Assembly (NCBI RefSeq): GCF_947258575.1
Contig: NZ_CAMYIV010000005.1
Span: 124,001 to 188,000 of the forward strand
Direction: 5' to 3'
DNA length: 64,000 bases
Origin: an uncultured Alcanivorax sp.
Lineage (GTDB): Bacteria > Pseudomonadota > Gammaproteobacteria > Pseudomonadales > Alcanivoracaceae
Every line of letters starts with the position of its first letter. Position 1 is the stretch's first letter. The notes beneath the pieces are model-generated. The model saw only the letters and a list, made by a program, of their open reading frames with translations, was not told the origin of the DNA and ran no database searches. This document shows, in pieces, positions 9,340 through 19,729 of the stretch. Both the position numbers and the translations under genes were made by a program.

Positions 9340-10170
9340 TCACATCCCCAGATTATCCAGAATCCGCAGATTCGGACCGGCCTGGTTCATGGTGTAGAAA
9401 TGCAGGCCCGGTGCGCCCATGGCCAATAGGCGTTCACACAGCCGGGTGACCACTTCCTCGCCGAAGGCTTTCACTGCCGCGTCATCATCCTTGATGTCGT
9501 TGAGCTTGCTGTGCAGCCAGCGGGGGATGTCGGCGCCGCAGGTGCTGGAGAAGCGTACCAGGTTGGCGACGTTGAGGATCGGCATGATGCCCGGATAAAC
9601 CGGCGCGTCGCAGCCGATTTTCTGCAGCGCATCCAGGTAGTAGCCGTAGGCATCCGCGTTGTAGAAATACTGGGTCAGGCCGCTGTTGGCGCCGGCGTCG
9701 ATCTTGCGCTTGAAGTGGGCAATATCGTCTTCGAAGCTGCGCGCCTGGGGATGCATTTCCGGGTAGCCGGCCACTTCCAGGGTGAAGTGATCGCCGGTTT
9801 CCTCGCGGATCAGTTGCACCAGCTCGTCGGCGTACTTGATTTCGCTCTGGGCATAACCCATGCCGGAGGGCAGGTCGCCGCGCAGGGCGACGATGCGGGT
9901 CACGCCGGCATCCTTGTAACCGTTCACCAGTTCAAGGATTTCGTCGCGACTCTGGCCAATGCAGCTCAGGTGCGGAGCCGTATCGCCATGTTGATTGCGC
10001 AACTGGTTGACCATGTCGCGGGTGTTGTCACGGGTGGAGCCCCCGGCACCAAAGGTGCAGGAAAAAAACGCAGGGTTCTTGGCCAAGAGTTTCTGCTGGG
10101 TAGCCAGCAGCTTTTCTTTTCCCGCATCGGTTTTCGGCGGGAAAAATTCAAAACTGATTCTTTTGCTCAT
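9340..10170 (-). CDS. metF: 5,10-methylenetetrahydrofolate reductase
   Basis: This FAD enzyme reduces methylenetetrahydrofolate to methyltetrahydrofolate, the methyl donor for methionine synthesis. The start at 10170 gives 276 residues and the family N-terminus MSKRISFEFFPPKT. Other signatures are the FSCTFGAGGSTRDNT segment, CIGQSRDEI, RIVALRGDLPSG and GANSGLTQYFYNADAY. It lies downstream of ahcY on the same strand, separated by 134 bp containing an inverted repeat. It belongs with ahcY and metK in the activated-methyl cycle and may be read through from the SAH riboswitch-controlled ahcY, as in related bacteria. Confidence 0.96.
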   Translation of the reverse strand: MSKRISFEFFPPKTDAGKEKLLATQQKLLAKNPAFFSCTFGAGGSTRDNTRDMVNQLRNQHGDTAPHLSCIGQSRDEILELVNGYKDAGVTRIVALRGDLPSGMGYAQSEIKYADELVQLIREETGDHFTLEVAGYPEMHPQARSFEDDIAHFKRKIDAGANSGLTQYFYNADAYGYYLDALQKIGCDAPVYPGIMPILNVANLVRFSSTCGADIPRWLHSKLNDIKDDDAAVKAFGEEVVTRLCERLLAMGAPGLHFYTMNQAGPNLRILDNLGM

Positions 10171-10202
10171 TTGGCTAGTGCCTTTTCGATCAAAAGCCGT
10201 TT

Positions 10203-10298
10203 CACCACAGAGGTCACAGAGCACACAGAGTTAAAACCATCGCCATCAATATACGCATTGTTTTTCCTCGGTGAACTCTGTGCCCGCTGTGGTAAAAA
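10203..10298. repeat. Inverted repeat, ACCACAGAGGTCACAGAG type
   Basis: ACCACAGAGGTCACAGAG with ACACAGAGTT (10203-10231) is the inverted partner of AACTCTGTGCCCGCTGTGGT (10276-10295). Elements of this CACAGAG type occur between genes in many proteobacteria. It fills the ahcY-metF gap and would form a long hairpin in the shared transcript. Confidence 0.65.
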
Positions 10299-10304
10299 CA
10301 GCCT

Positions 10305-11693
10305 TTAGTACTTGTAGTGCTCAGGCTTGTACGGGCCGTTCACGTCCACGCCGATGTAGTCTGCCTGCTCTTTGGTCAGCTTGGTGATCACGCCACCGAA
10401 GCCCTGCACCATATAGCGAGCCACTTCTTCGTCCAGGTGCTTGGGCAGCACTTCCACCTTGAGCATTTTTTCCTTCACGGTGTCAGAATGCTTGGCGTAG
10501 CCCTGGTCGAACAGGTACATCTGCGCCAGTACCTGGTTGGCGAAGGAGCCATCCATGATGCGGCTGGGGTGGCCGGTGGCGTTGCCCAGGTTCACCAGGC
10601 GACCCTCGGAGAGCAGCAGCAGGAAGTCACCGGCGGCCTTGTCGCGCCATACCTTGTGCACCTGCGGCTTCACTTCTTCCCATTCCCAGGTCTTGCGCAT
10701 GAAGGCGGTGTCCACTTCGTTGTCGAAGTGGCCGATGTTGCAGACCACGGCGCCTTTCTTCAGAGCCTTGAGCATGTTGGCGTCACAGACATTGAAGTTG
10801 CCGGTGGTGGTAACCAGAAGGTCGGTGGTGCCCAGCAGTTCGGTGTTGATGGACGCTTCGGTGCCGTCGTTGATGCCATCCTTGAACTGGCTGACCACTT
10901 CGTAACCATCCATGCATGCCTGCATGGCACAGATCGGATCCGCTTCGGTGACCTTCACGATCATGCCTTCCTGACGCAGGGACTGGGCAGAGCCCTTGCC
11001 CACATCACCATAGCCGATGACCAGCGCTTTCTTGCCGGACAGCAGGTGATCGGTGCCGCGTTTGATGGCGTCATTGAGAGAGTGGCGGCAACCGTACTTG
11101 TTGTCGTTCTTGCTCTTGGTGACGGAGTCATTCACGTTCACCGCCGGCACTTTCAGGGTGCCCTTGTTGAGCATCTCGTAAAGACGGTGCACACCGGTGG
11201 TGGTCTCTTCGGTGATGCCGTGGATGTTGTCCAGCATCTGCGGATAAGTGTCGTGGATGTAGCCGGTCAGATCGCCGCCGTCATCCAGGATCATGTTGGC
11301 GTCCCACAGCTCGCCGTTGCCGTCGCGGCAGGTCTGCTCGATGCACCACATGTACTCTTCTTCGGTTTCTCCTTTCCAGGCGAATACCGGTACGCCGGCG
11401 GCAGCGATGGCGGCAGCGGCGTGGTCCTGGGTGGAGAAGATATTGCAGCTTGACCAGCGCACTTCCGCGCCCAGGGCGACCAGGGTTTCGATCAGCACCG
11501 CAGTCTGAATGGTCATGTGGATACAGCCGATGATCTTGGCGCCTTTCAGCGGCTGTTCGGCCCGGTACTTTTCGCGGATGGTGATCAGTGCCGGCATTTC
11601 GGTTTCGGCAATATGAATCTCGGAGCGACCGTAGGCGGCCTGGGAAATATCTGCCACTTTAAAGTCGGTAAAAGTGTCCGCTTTTGCGTTCAT
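10305..11693 (-). CDS. ahcY: S-adenosylhomocysteine hydrolase
   Basis: The enzyme splits S-adenosylhomocysteine to adenosine and homocysteine, removing the inhibitor of methyltransferases. It has 462 residues. The NAD-binding motif [15 protein letters not shown], the substrate-site segment [20 protein letters not shown] and the conserved C-terminus KPEHYKY are present. The start at 11693 is chosen over an in-frame ATG four codons upstream because GGAGAACACC precedes it. A SAH riboswitch occupies its leader. The gene lies between metK and metF, all on the minus strand. Confidence 0.98.
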   Translation of the reverse strand: MNAKADTFTDFKVADISQAAYGRSEIHIAETEMPALITIREKYRAEQPLKGAKIIGCIHMTIQTAVLIETLVALGAEVRWSSCNIFSTQDHAAAAIAAAGVPVFAWKGETEEEYMWCIEQTCRDGNGELWDANMILDDGGDLTGYIHDTYPQMLDNIHGITEETTTGVHRLYEMLNKGTLKVPAVNVNDSVTKSKNDNKYGCRHSLNDAIKRGTDHLLSGKKALVIGYGDVGKGSAQSLRQEGMIVKVTEADPICAMQACMDGYEVVSQFKDGINDGTEASINTELLGTTDLLVTTTGNFNVCDANMLKALKKGAVVCNIGHFDNEVDTAFMRKTWEWEEVKPQVHKVWRDKAAGDFLLLLSEGRLVNLGNATGHPSRIMDGSFANQVLAQMYLFDQGYAKHSDTVKEKMLKVEVLPKHLDEEVARYMVQGFGGVITKLTKEQADYIGVDVNGPYKPEHYKY

Positions 11694-11702
11694 GGTGTTC
11701 TC

Positions 11703-11796
11703 CATTCGTTTTTGACGAATGGGCGCCGTTGCTCTTTCTGTGTCAGCCCTGCGAGCCTCGCGGTCATGCCGCTGCAGCGCCCCTCACTGGGCTGAC
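11703..11796 (-). promoter_or_regulatory. S-adenosylhomocysteine (SAH) riboswitch
   Basis: Read on the minus strand, the ahcY leader contains all the conserved SAH aptamer blocks in order: GTCAGCCC (P1 5' arm), GAGGGGCGCTGCAGC, GAGGCTCG, GGGCTGAC (P1 3' arm) and the pseudoknot strand CAACGGCGCC. Immediately after it, CCATTCGT and ACGAATGG can form a hairpin that absorbs the GG of the ahcY ribosome site GGAG. This is a plausible expression platform that would release translation when SAH rises. The aptamer itself spans roughly 11719-11796. This class is known to activate ahcY operons in Pseudomonas and relatives. Confidence 0.92.
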
Positions 11797-11852
11797 GTTA
11801 TCGGGATGTTGCCGGCGCCGTCGCAGAGACGACGCCGGCAGTGATGTCGTTG

Positions 11853-13001
11853 TTAAAGCGCCTTGGCCAGGTCTGCAGCCTTGTCGGTTTTCTCCCAGCT
11901 GAAACCTTCGCGGCCGAAGTGGCCGTAGCTGGCAGTGGGCCGGTAGATCGGCTTGCGCAGGTCGAGCATTTCGATGATGCCCCGCGGGCGAAGATCGAAA
12001 TGTTCGCGGACCAGATCGACAATCGCGTTGTCGCTGATTTTGCCGGTGCCGAAAGTGTTGACGGAGATGGAAGTGGGCTCGGCCACGCCAATGGCATAGC
12101 TCACCTGGATCTCGCACTTGCTGGCCAGGCCAGCGGCAACGATGTTCTTGGCGACATAGCGACCGGCGTAGGCCGCTGAGCGGTCTACCTTGGACGGGTC
12201 CTTGCCGGAGAAGGCGCCACCACCATGGCGGGCCATGCCGCCATAGGTATCCACGATGATTTTACGACCGGTCAGGCCGCAGTCACCCATGGGACCGCCG
12301 ATCACGAAAATCCCGGTGGGGTTCACGTGGTACAGGGTGTCCTTGTGCAGCCACTCCTCTGGCAGCACCGGCTTGATGATTTCTTCCATCACCGCTTCAC
12401 GCAGGTCCGCCAGCTTGATTTCCGGCGCGTGCTGGGTGGACAGCACCACCGCATCCACGGCCACCGGTTTGCCGTTGTCGTAGCGCAGGGTGACCTGGCT
12501 TTTCGCATCCGGGCGTAGCCACGGCAGGGTGCCGTTCTTGCGCAGTTCAGCCTGACGCTCCACCAGACGGTGGGAGTAATAAATCGGCGCCGGCATCAGG
12601 GTGTCGGTTTCGTCGGTGGCAAAACCGAACATCAGGCCCTGGTCGCCGGCGCCCATTTCCTTGTCTTCGGCCTCGTCGACACCGATGGCGATATCCGCGG
12701 ACTGTTTGCCGATGCCGTTGAGTACTGCACAGCTGGCGCCGTCGAAACCCTTGTCGGAGCTGTCATAGCCGATGTCCAGAATGACCTGGCGAACGATGTC
12801 CTCCAGTTCCACATAGGTGCTGGTGCGGACTTCACCGGCGACGATGGCCATACCGGTTTTCACCATGGTTTCCACCGCCACCCGTGCATGGGGGTCATCC
12901 TTGATGATGGCATCCAGAACGGCGTCCGAGATCTGATCGGCCATTTTATCCGGGTGGCCTTCGGATACAGATTCGGAGGTAAAGATGGAATATTCACTCA
13001 T
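11853..13001 (-). CDS. metK: S-adenosylmethionine synthetase
   Basis: The enzyme makes S-adenosylmethionine from methionine and ATP in the cytoplasm. It has 382 residues, near E. coli MetK (384). Signatures are [13 protein letters not shown] with ATP-site His16, [16 protein letters not shown], and the glycine-rich [19 protein letters not shown]. The start at 13001 is the family N-terminus; an in-frame ATG eight codons upstream is less likely. It lies between an ArsR-methyltransferase regulator and ahcY, all on one strand. The SAH riboswitch separates it from ahcY, suggesting separate control of the two genes. Confidence 0.98.
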   Translation of the reverse strand: MSEYSIFTSESVSEGHPDKMADQISDAVLDAIIKDDPHARVAVETMVKTGMAIVAGEVRTSTYVELEDIVRQVILDIGYDSSDKGFDGASCAVLNGIGKQSADIAIGVDEAEDKEMGAGDQGLMFGFATDETDTLMPAPIYYSHRLVERQAELRKNGTLPWLRPDAKSQVTLRYDNGKPVAVDAVVLSTQHAPEIKLADLREAVMEEIIKPVLPEEWLHKDTLYHVNPTGIFVIGGPMGDCGLTGRKIIVDTYGGMARHGGGAFSGKDPSKVDRSAAYAGRYVAKNIVAAGLASKCEIQVSYAIGVAEPTSISVNTFGTGKISDNAIVDLVREHFDLRPRGIIEMLDLRKPIYRPTASYGHFGREGFSWEKTDKAADLAKAL

Positions 13002-13063
13002 TACTGGAGTGCTCCCGTTATTCAAGTGTGCGTTACGTTGCCTTCAACAGGCGCCAAAAACTT

Positions 13064-14044
13064 TCAACTCTTCCTGAAGGTGCGTACCTGCACCTGAAAA
13101 CCATTGCGCAGGGCCAGAAATTGGCTTTCCTGCAACTCAAGACCGGCACGGCCGGCCCAGTCCACCAGATCGGCTTCTTCGAAGCCAAGCCAGAAATCAC
13201 CACAGGCCTCATGGGCCCAGTGCTGATCGTGCCGACACAGGTCGGTGATCAGCAGGGTGCCGCCAGCATTCAATTGCCGGGCCGCCGCACCAATGGCGCT
13301 GGCGGGGGCGGGCAAATGATGCAGCACCATGTTCAGCACCACAGCATCGACTGTGGGCAGGGTGGTGGCGCTGGCCGGCCATTCCCCCAGTATCAGTTCC
13401 ACATTTTGCCGTTTGGCGACAGCCAGGCTCTGGCGGGCCCGTTCCAGCATGGCCTCGGCATTGTCCAGGCCCTGCACGGTATCGAAACGGGCGGCCAGCT
13501 CGAGCAGGAACTGGCCATCTCCGGGGCCGATTTCCAGGGCGCTCTTGTTCTCTGGGCCCTCCGGGCAGGCCCGGGTGAGAAGCTCCAGGGCCTGCTCGGC
13601 GTACTGGCCGTAGTCGGCAATCAGCTCCTGCTGGTCGTCCAGTTCCGCATGGCGGGCAAAAAAGGCCCGGCTTTGCGCCGCCCGCTGGCTTTGTACCTGC
13701 TCCAGTCGCTCGGCAACACCGGCATCCAGGTGGCCATCATCCAGCTCATCCAGCAAGGCGCCGTGAAGTGCACCCTCCACGCTGTCCGCCTGGGGCAGGC
13801 GCCGGCGGTAGAAGATCGAGTTGCCTTCCCGCCGTTTCTCTACCAGTCCGCCCTGGGCCAGTACCTTCAGGTGGTGGCTCATGCCGGACTGTTTCATGGC
13901 CATGATGTCGCACAGCTCCAGCACCCCGAAGCTGTTCTGGCCCAGCACCTGCAGCACCTGCAAACGTAACGGGTCGCCAGCGGCCTTGAGGAAGCCCGCC
14001 AGATGATCGGTGATCTCCGGTGCGTCGGGTGCTTGTGCATTCAT
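13064..14044 (-). CDS. ArsR-type regulator fused to a SAM-dependent methyltransferase domain (SahR-like)
   Basis: The 326-residue protein has an ArsR winged helix at about residues 10-80 (GDPLRLQVLQVLGQ, SGMSHHLKVLAQGGLVEKRREG), then a class I methyltransferase-like domain with the SAM/SAH-binding motif EIGPGDG at 171-177 and acidic loop VQGLDNAEAMLE. Regulators of this kind sit next to metK/ahcY in many proteobacteria; SahR is an ArsR-family regulator of methionine metabolism that responds to SAH. The domain layout and position suggest this gene senses SAM or SAH and controls metK or itself. Whether the methyltransferase domain is catalytic is unknown. Confidence 0.9.
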   Translation of the reverse strand: MNAQAPDAPEITDHLAGFLKAAGDPLRLQVLQVLGQNSFGVLELCDIMAMKQSGMSHHLKVLAQGGLVEKRREGNSIFYRRRLPQADSVEGALHGALLDELDDGHLDAGVAERLEQVQSQRAAQSRAFFARHAELDDQQELIADYGQYAEQALELLTRACPEGPENKSALEIGPGDGQFLLELAARFDTVQGLDNAEAMLERARQSLAVAKRQNVELILGEWPASATTLPTVDAVVLNMVLHHLPAPASAIGAAARQLNAGGTLLITDLCRHDQHWAHEACGDFWLGFEEADLVDWAGRAGLELQESQFLALRNGFQVQVRTFRKS

Positions 14045-14074
14045 AGGGACGGATTCTAGCGTAATGAACAGCTA

Positions 14075-14093
14075 AATCAAAATAAATTGATAT
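14075..14093. promoter_or_regulatory. Candidate ArsR/SahR-type operator
   Basis: ATCAA (14076-14080) and TTGAT (14087-14091) are inverted around a 6-bp AT-rich centre, and the symmetry extends imperfectly outwards (AAATCAA / TTGATAT). The dyad lies about 30 bp upstream of the ArsR-methyltransferase start, in the divergent gap with tkt. It is a reasonable autoregulatory site, but binding is inferred. Confidence 0.4.
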
Positions 14094-14278
14094 AGGTTTT
14101 TGCGGGCACCGGCAAGGCATCGGGCTGGCGGGGGGAGGGATATGTCGCCGATGCCGTCATGGCCGCCTTTCAGTGGTTTGCGGACTGCCTTCTGGCTTGC
14201 AGCTTGCGGCTTGTAGCGATTACCCCCATGAGGGACAATAGCGCCCCTTTTCAGCCACCAGCCAGTTTGGAGCCCTGC

Positions 14279-16279
14279 ATGTCCAGTGCCCCCGCCCGCC
14301 GTGAACTCGCCAACGCTATCCGTGCCCTGAGTATGGATGCGGTACAGAAAGCCAATTCCGGGCACCCCGGTGCGCCCATGGGAATGGCCGATATCGCCGA
14401 GGTACTCTGGCGCGGCTTCCTCAAGCACAACCCGCAGGATCCCACCTGGCCCGACCGGGATCGCTTCGTGCTGTCCAATGGTCACGGCTCCATGCTGCTT
14501 TACAGCCTGCTGCACCTGAGCGGCTACGGCGTCAGCCTGGACGACATCAAGAACTTCCGTCAGCTGGGTAGCCCCACCGCCGGCCACCCGGAATACGGCG
14601 ACGCCCCGGGCATCGAAACCACCACCGGTCCGCTGGGCCAGGGTATTGCCAATGCGGTGGGCATGGCGCTGGCGGAAAAGATGCTGGCGGGTCAGTTCAA
14701 TCGTGAAGGGCACGCTATCGTCGATCATTACACCTACTGCTTCCTGGGTGATGGCTGCATGATGGAAGGTATCTCCCACGAAGCCTGCTCCCTGGCCGGA
14801 ACCCTGGGCCTTGGCAAGCTGGTAGCCTTCTATGACGACAACGGCATTTCCATTGATGGTGAGGTGGAAGGCTGGTTCACCGATGACACCGTGGAACGTT
14901 TCCGTGCCTACGGCTGGCAGGTGATTCCCAATGTGGATGGCCACAATGCCGAAGAGGTGCAGGTGGCCATCGAGAATGCCCGCGCCAATACCGATCAACC
15001 CACCCTGATCTGCTGCAAGACCGTTATCGGTTTCGGCAGCCCCAACAAGCAGGGCAAGGAAGAATCCCACGGTGCCGCCCTGGGTGAAGATGAAATTGCC
15101 CTGACCCGGGAATCGCTGGGCTGGAAGCACGGTCCCTTCGAGATTCCCGCCGAGATCAAGCAGGCCTGGGATGGTAGCGAAAAGGGTGCCGCCGCCCAGA
15201 GTGACTGGCAGCAGCGTTTCGATGCCTATAAAGCGGCCTACCCGGAACTGGCGGCGGACTTCCTGCGTCGCCAGGCCGGTGAACTGCCCGCCAACTTCCT
15301 GGAGCAGGCGGATGCCTACATCCGCGAGTGCCAGGAGAAGGGTGACAAGGTTGCCACTCGCAAGGCCAGCCAGAACACCCTGGATGCCTTCGGCCCGTTG
15401 CTGCCGGAACTGGCCGGCGGCTCCGCCGACCTGGCCGGCTCCAACAACACCATCTGGAAAGGCTGCAAGTCGGTCACCGCCGATGATGCCAGCGGCAACT
15501 ACATCCATTACGGGGTGCGTGAATTCGCCATGACCGCGATCCAGAATGGTCTGTGTCTGCACGGCGGTCTGCGTCCCTACGGCGGCACCTTCCTGGTGTT
15601 CATGGAATACGCCCGCAACGCGGTGCGCATGGCGGCGCTGATGCACCAGCCCAACATTCTGGTCTACACCCATGACTCCATCGGTCTGGGTGAAGACGGC
15701 CCGACCCACCAGCCCATCGAACAAATGGCCAACCTGCGCCTGACGCCGAACATGCGTACCTGGCGCCCCTGTGACACGGTGGAATCCGCCGTGGCCTGGA
15801 AGAAAGCCATTGTCCGTCAGGACGGTCCCTCCGCCCTGATCTTCTCCCGTCAGGGGCTGCCCTGCATGGAGCGTGGCGACGCGCAGCTGGTCGATGCCGA
15901 GAAAGGTGGCTACACCCTGCTGCAGACCGGTGAAGGCACCCCGGACGCCATCATTATCGCCACCGGCTCTGAAGTGGAGCTGGCGGTGACGGCGGCCAAA
16001 GCACTCACCAGCAAGAATGTGCGCGTGGTGTCCATGCCCTGCGTGGAAGAGTTCCTGGCCCAGGACCGTGAGTACCAGGAAAGCGTGCTGCCCTCCGGTG
16101 TGCGTGCCCGGGTAGCGGTGGAAGCGGCCATCGCCGATTACTGGTACCGCTTCGTGGGCCTGGACGGCAAGATCGTGGGCATGAACAGTTTCGGCGCCTC
16201 CGCCCCGGCTGGCGATCTGTTCAAGCACTTCAATATCACTGCCGAGGCAGTGCAGCAGGCCGTGGAGAGCCTGCTCTAA
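14279..16279 (+). CDS. tktA: Transketolase
   Basis: This thiamine-diphosphate enzyme moves two-carbon units in the non-oxidative pentose phosphate pathway. It has 666 residues (E. coli TktA 663). Visible landmarks are [15 protein letters not shown], the ThDP motif region [14 protein letters not shown], the pyrimidine-domain [20 protein letters not shown], and SRQGLPCM near the end. GGAG precedes the ATG at 14279; an upstream in-frame start at 14159 would add 40 residues unlike the family. epd starts at the base after its stop, so the two are translationally coupled. Pgk and Fba follow on the same strand. Confidence 0.97.
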   Translation: MSSAPARRELANAIRALSMDAVQKANSGHPGAPMGMADIAEVLWRGFLKHNPQDPTWPDRDRFVLSNGHGSMLLYSLLHLSGYGVSLDDIKNFRQLGSPTAGHPEYGDAPGIETTTGPLGQGIANAVGMALAEKMLAGQFNREGHAIVDHYTYCFLGDGCMMEGISHEACSLAGTLGLGKLVAFYDDNGISIDGEVEGWFTDDTVERFRAYGWQVIPNVDGHNAEEVQVAIENARANTDQPTLICCKTVIGFGSPNKQGKEESHGAALGEDEIALTRESLGWKHGPFEIPAEIKQAWDGSEKGAAAQSDWQQRFDAYKAAYPELAADFLRRQAGELPANFLEQADAYIRECQEKGDKVATRKASQNTLDAFGPLLPELAGGSADLAGSNNTIWKGCKSVTADDASGNYIHYGVREFAMTAIQNGLCLHGGLRPYGGTFLVFMEYARNAVRMAALMHQPNILVYTHDSIGLGEDGPTHQPIEQMANLRLTPNMRTWRPCDTVESAVAWKKAIVRQDGPSALIFSRQGLPCMERGDAQLVDAEKGGYTLLQTGEGTPDAIIIATGSEVELAVTAAKALTSKNVRVVSMPCVEEFLAQDREYQESVLPSGVRARVAVEAAIADYWYRFVGLDGKIVGMNSFGASAPAGDLFKHFNITAEAVQQAVESLL

Positions 16280-17296
16280 GTGAAAGTCGCGATTAACGGC
16301 TATGGCCGTATCGGGCGTTCCTTTGTCCGTGCCCTGGCCGAGCGCGAAGGCGCCGGCTGGCAGGCACCGTTTACCCTGGCGGCGATCAATGACAAGGGTC
16401 GCCCGGAAGACCTGCTTTACCTGACCCGCTATGACACCACCCATGGTCGTCTGGCGGAGCCGGCGGAGCTGATTGAAGGCATGCTGCGTATCGGTAACCA
16501 GGCGCCCCGGCTACTGGAACAGCCGAAGCCGGAGCAGTTGCCCTGGGCCGAGATGGGTGTGGATCTGGTGCTGGAATGCTCTGGCCATTTTCGTAGCCAC
16601 GCGGGCGCCTCACGGCATCTGACTGCCGGTGCCAAACGGGTCATTATCGGGGCGGTGCCATTTGATCAGGCCGACCAGATCGTGGTGTATGGCGTGAATC
16701 ATGAGGGTGTGCGCGACGACAGTAAGGTATTGTCGGCGGCCTCCTGTACCACCCATTGCATTGCGCCGCTGCTGACCCGGCTGGATCAGGCCTACGGCAT
16801 CCGCCAGGTGCTGATGAAGGAGATCCACTCCTACACCTCGGACCAGACCCTGCTGGACCATGTCCATCGGGATCCGCGCCGGGGCCGGGCCGGGGCACAG
16901 AACATCGTGCCGACCACCAGTAGTGCGATTGGGGCGGTACAACAGGTGTTGCCGCAACTGGCGGGCAAGATAAGCGGTCATTCCATCCGTGTGCCCACCC
17001 TGAATGTGGCCATGGTGGAGCTGACCCTGCTGCTGGAGCGTACCCCGGATAGTGACAGCCTGAACCAGTGGCTGCAGCAGCAATCGAAAGAAGCCAGCGC
17101 GCTGATTGGGTACAATGACGCACCGCTGGTGAGCGTGGATTTCAACCATCAGCCGGAATCTGCCATCGTCGATGGCACCCAGACCCGGGTGCAGGGCGAG
17201 ATGGTGCAGGTGGTGGCCTGGTACGACAACGAATGGGGCTATGCGAACCGACTGCTCGACTGGGTGGCGACGCTGGCTGAATCACATCAAGCTTGA
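16280..17296 (+). CDS. epd: Erythrose-4-phosphate / glyceraldehyde-3-phosphate dehydrogenase family protein
   Basis: The 338-residue protein has the NAD-binding start VAINGYGRIGRSFVRAL and the catalytic cysteine in ASCTTHCIAP. The GAPDH-fold C-terminal half includes IVDGTQTRVQGEMV and WYDNEWGYANRLLD. The wording VSVDFNHQPESAIVDGTQT matches Epd more closely than glycolytic GAPDH, and the tkt-epd-pgk-fba order is the usual Epd context. Epd oxidises erythrose-4-phosphate for pyridoxal phosphate synthesis; a GAPDH role is not excluded. It starts with GTG directly after the tktA stop. The residue after SCTT is His instead of the usual Asn. Confidence 0.88.
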   Translation: MKVAINGYGRIGRSFVRALAEREGAGWQAPFTLAAINDKGRPEDLLYLTRYDTTHGRLAEPAELIEGMLRIGNQAPRLLEQPKPEQLPWAEMGVDLVLECSGHFRSHAGASRHLTAGAKRVIIGAVPFDQADQIVVYGVNHEGVRDDSKVLSAASCTTHCIAPLLTRLDQAYGIRQVLMKEIHSYTSDQTLLDHVHRDPRRGRAGAQNIVPTTSSAIGAVQQVLPQLAGKISGHSIRVPTLNVAMVELTLLLERTPDSDSLNQWLQQQSKEASALIGYNDAPLVSVDFNHQPESAIVDGTQTRVQGEMVQVVAWYDNEWGYANRLLDWVATLAESHQA

Positions 17297-17344
17297 ATGA
17301 ATGGATGCACCCGAGCGGGTGGCCGTGAATGAGGTAAGTACGAC

Positions 17345-18508
17345 ATGAACTTCAAACGCATGACCGACCTGGATCTGGCAGGCAAGCGTGTTCTTATCCG
17401 TGAAGACCTGAATGTGCCGGTGAAAGACGGCAAGGTCACCAGCGACGCGCGTATCCGCGCCTCCCTGCCCACCATCGAGCACGCTCTCAAGGCTGGTGCG
17501 AGGGTAATGCTCATGTCCCATCTGGGCCGCCCCACCGAAGGCGAGTATGCCGAGGAATTTTCCCTGCAGCCGGTGGCCGATCATCTGGGCAAGCTGCTGG
17601 ATTGCGACGTGCCGCTGGTAAAAGAGTGGCTGGACGGCGTGGATGTGGCAGAAGGCCAGGTGGTGTTGTGCGAGAACGTGCGCTTTAACAAGGGCGAGAA
17701 AAAAGACGACGAGGCACTGTCACAAAAGATGGCTGCCCTGTGTGATATCTATGTCATGGACGCGTTTGGTACCGCTCACCGGGCCCAGGCGTCTACCCAT
17801 GGTGTGGGCAAGTTTGCTCCGGTAGCCTGTGCCGGGCCGCTGCTGGCCAATGAGCTGGATGCCCTGGGCAAGGCGCTGAACGCACCGGAAAAACCGCTGG
17901 TGGCGATTGTTGGGGGCTCCAAGGTGTCCACCAAACTGGAAGTGCTGGAATCCCTGTCCGATGTGGTCGATCAGTTGGTAGTGGGCGGCGGTATCGCCAA
18001 CACCTTCCTGGCGGCGGCCGGCCACCCGGTAGGCAAATCCCTTTATGAGAAAGACCTGATTCCGGCGGCGCAGAAAATTGCCGACAAGGTCCATATCCCG
18101 ATCCCGGTGGATGTGGTTACCGCCAAGGAATTTGCCGAATCCGCTGAAGCGACTGCCAAGAAGGTGGCAGAGGTGGCCGACGATGACTTGATTCTGGATA
18201 TTGGCCCGCAGACTGCCCACATCGTCGCGGCGCTGATGAAGGAAGCCAAGACCATTATCTGGAATGGCCCGCTGGGTGTGTTCGAGTTTGACCAGTTTGG
18301 CGAGGGCACCAAGGAAATGGCAGAAGCCATTGCCGACTCTGATGCCTTCTCCATTGCTGGTGGCGGTGACACTCTGGCAGCGGTGGACAAGTACGGTATT
18401 ACCGATCGCATCAGCTACATCTCAACCGGTGGCGGTGCCTTTCTGGAATTCGTGGAAGGCAAGGTGTTGCCGGCGGTAGCCATGCTGGAAGCGCGGGCGA
18501 AAGACTGA
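17345..18508 (+). CDS. pgk: Phosphoglycerate kinase
   Basis: The enzyme interconverts 1,3-bisphosphoglycerate and 3-phosphoglycerate with ADP/ATP in glycolysis and gluconeogenesis. It has 387 residues. The N-lobe substrate motif appears as [13 protein letters not shown], with SHLGRPTEG and [10 protein letters not shown] following; the C-lobe has [21 protein letters not shown] and the nucleotide-site [15 protein letters not shown] provides the ribosome site. It lies 48 bp after epd and 84 bp before fba in the same direction. Confidence 0.98.
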   Translation: MNFKRMTDLDLAGKRVLIREDLNVPVKDGKVTSDARIRASLPTIEHALKAGARVMLMSHLGRPTEGEYAEEFSLQPVADHLGKLLDCDVPLVKEWLDGVDVAEGQVVLCENVRFNKGEKKDDEALSQKMAALCDIYVMDAFGTAHRAQASTHGVGKFAPVACAGPLLANELDALGKALNAPEKPLVAIVGGSKVSTKLEVLESLSDVVDQLVVGGGIANTFLAAAGHPVGKSLYEKDLIPAAQKIADKVHIPIPVDVVTAKEFAESAEATAKKVAEVADDDLILDIGPQTAHIVAALMKEAKTIIWNGPLGVFEFDQFGEGTKEMAEAIADSDAFSIAGGGDTLAAVDKYGITDRISYISTGGGAFLEFVEGKVLPAVAMLEARAKD

Positions 18509-18592
18509 AGAAAAGGTCGCTGCGGCGGTCTTTGCAATGACTGAACAGGAAACGGGCAGCATCGCTGCCCACGGAACCGAAGGGGAAACACA

Positions 18593-19657
18593 ATGGCACT
18601 CGTAAGCATGCGACAGTTGCTGGATCACGCCGCCGAATATGGCTATGGCGTACCGGCCTTTAACGTCAATAACGTGGAACAGATGCGCGCCATCATGGAA
18701 GCCGCGGACCAGACCAATTCCCCGGTGATTGTGCAGGCCTCCGCCGGCGCCCGGAAATATGCCGGTGCCCCTTTCCTGCGTCATCTGATTCTGGCGGCCA
18801 CCGAAGAGTTTCCGCATATCCCGGTGGTGATGCACCAGGATCACGGCACCAGCCCCTCCGTGTGTCAGCGTTCCATCCAGCTGGGCTTCTCCTCGGTGAT
18901 GATGGACGGTTCTCTGGGTGAAGATGGCAAGACGCCGATGGATTACGACTACAACGTGCGCGTGACCCAGGAAGCGGTGGCCATGGCCCACGCCTGTGGC
19001 GTCTCCGTGGAAGGCGAGCTGGGTTGTCTTGGCTCCCTGGAAACCGGCCAGGCCGGTGAAGAAGATGGTATTGGTGCCGAAGGGACCCTGAGCCACGATC
19101 AGATGCTCACCGATCCGGAAGAGGCGGCGGACTTCGTCAAGCAAACCAAGGTGGATGCCCTGGCGATCGCTATCGGCACCAGCCACGGTGCCTACAAGTT
19201 CACCCGTCCGCCCACCGGTGACATTTTGGCCATCGAGCAGATCAAGGCGATCCACAAGCGCATCCCGGATACTCACCTGGTAATGCACGGTTCTTCCTCC
19301 GTACCGCAGGACTGGCTGGCCATCATCAACGAGTACGGTGGCGAGATCGCGGAGACCTACGGGGTGCCGGTGGAAGAGATTCAGGAAGGCATCAAACACG
19401 GCGTGCGCAAGGTGAACATCGATACCGATCTGCGCCTGGCGTCCACCGGTGCGATTCGTCGTTTCCTGGCCCATAACCCGGCCGAATTCGACCCGCGCAA
19501 GTACCTGAAAGAATCCATCACCGCCATGCGTGATATCTGTATTGACCGTTACGAGGCCTTTGGCACCGCCGGCAATGCGGACAAGATCAAGCCGATCAGC
19601 CTGGAAAGCATGTTCATGCGCTACGAAGCCGGCGAGCTGGATCCGCGCGTCAAGTAA
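18593..19657 (+). CDS. fba: Fructose-bisphosphate aldolase, class II (Calvin-cycle subtype)
   Basis: The zinc-dependent enzyme condenses dihydroxyacetone phosphate and glyceraldehyde 3-phosphate. The 354-residue length and wording match the class II subtype found in Pseudomonas (Fda). [12 protein letters not shown] lies near the start. The zinc-site [30 protein letters not shown] and MHGSSSVPQ follow. It ends the tkt-epd-pgk-fba cluster and is followed by a strong terminator. In an alkane or fatty-acid user the cluster would mainly serve gluconeogenesis. Confidence 0.97.
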   Translation: MALVSMRQLLDHAAEYGYGVPAFNVNNVEQMRAIMEAADQTNSPVIVQASAGARKYAGAPFLRHLILAATEEFPHIPVVMHQDHGTSPSVCQRSIQLGFSSVMMDGSLGEDGKTPMDYDYNVRVTQEAVAMAHACGVSVEGELGCLGSLETGQAGEEDGIGAEGTLSHDQMLTDPEEAADFVKQTKVDALAIAIGTSHGAYKFTRPPTGDILAIEQIKAIHKRIPDTHLVMHGSSSVPQDWLAIINEYGGEIAETYGVPVEEIQEGIKHGVRKVNIDTDLRLASTGAIRRFLAHNPAEFDPRKYLKESITAMRDICIDRYEAFGTAGNADKIKPISLESMFMRYEAGELDPRVK

Positions 19658-19685
19658 TCCAGTGCGGCAAAACAGCACCGGTATC

Positions 19686-19722
19686 ACAACAAGGCCCCGC
19701 AATGCGGGGCCTTGTTGTGTCT
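19686..19722. terminator. Bidirectional rho-independent terminator
   Basis: ACAACAAGGCCCCGC (19686-19700) pairs with GCGGGGCCTTGTTGT (19704-19718) around an AAT loop. It lies 28 bp after fba (+) and 8 bp after the end of the converging META-domain gene (-), so it probably serves both. Confidence 0.9.
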
Positions 19723-19729
19723 GGCGCGG

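Noticed and set aside
14072-16444. A 790-residue open frame on the minus strand across tktA
   Set aside because: It is antisense to an unmistakable transketolase, has no family resemblance, and results from the GC-rich codon use of tktA.
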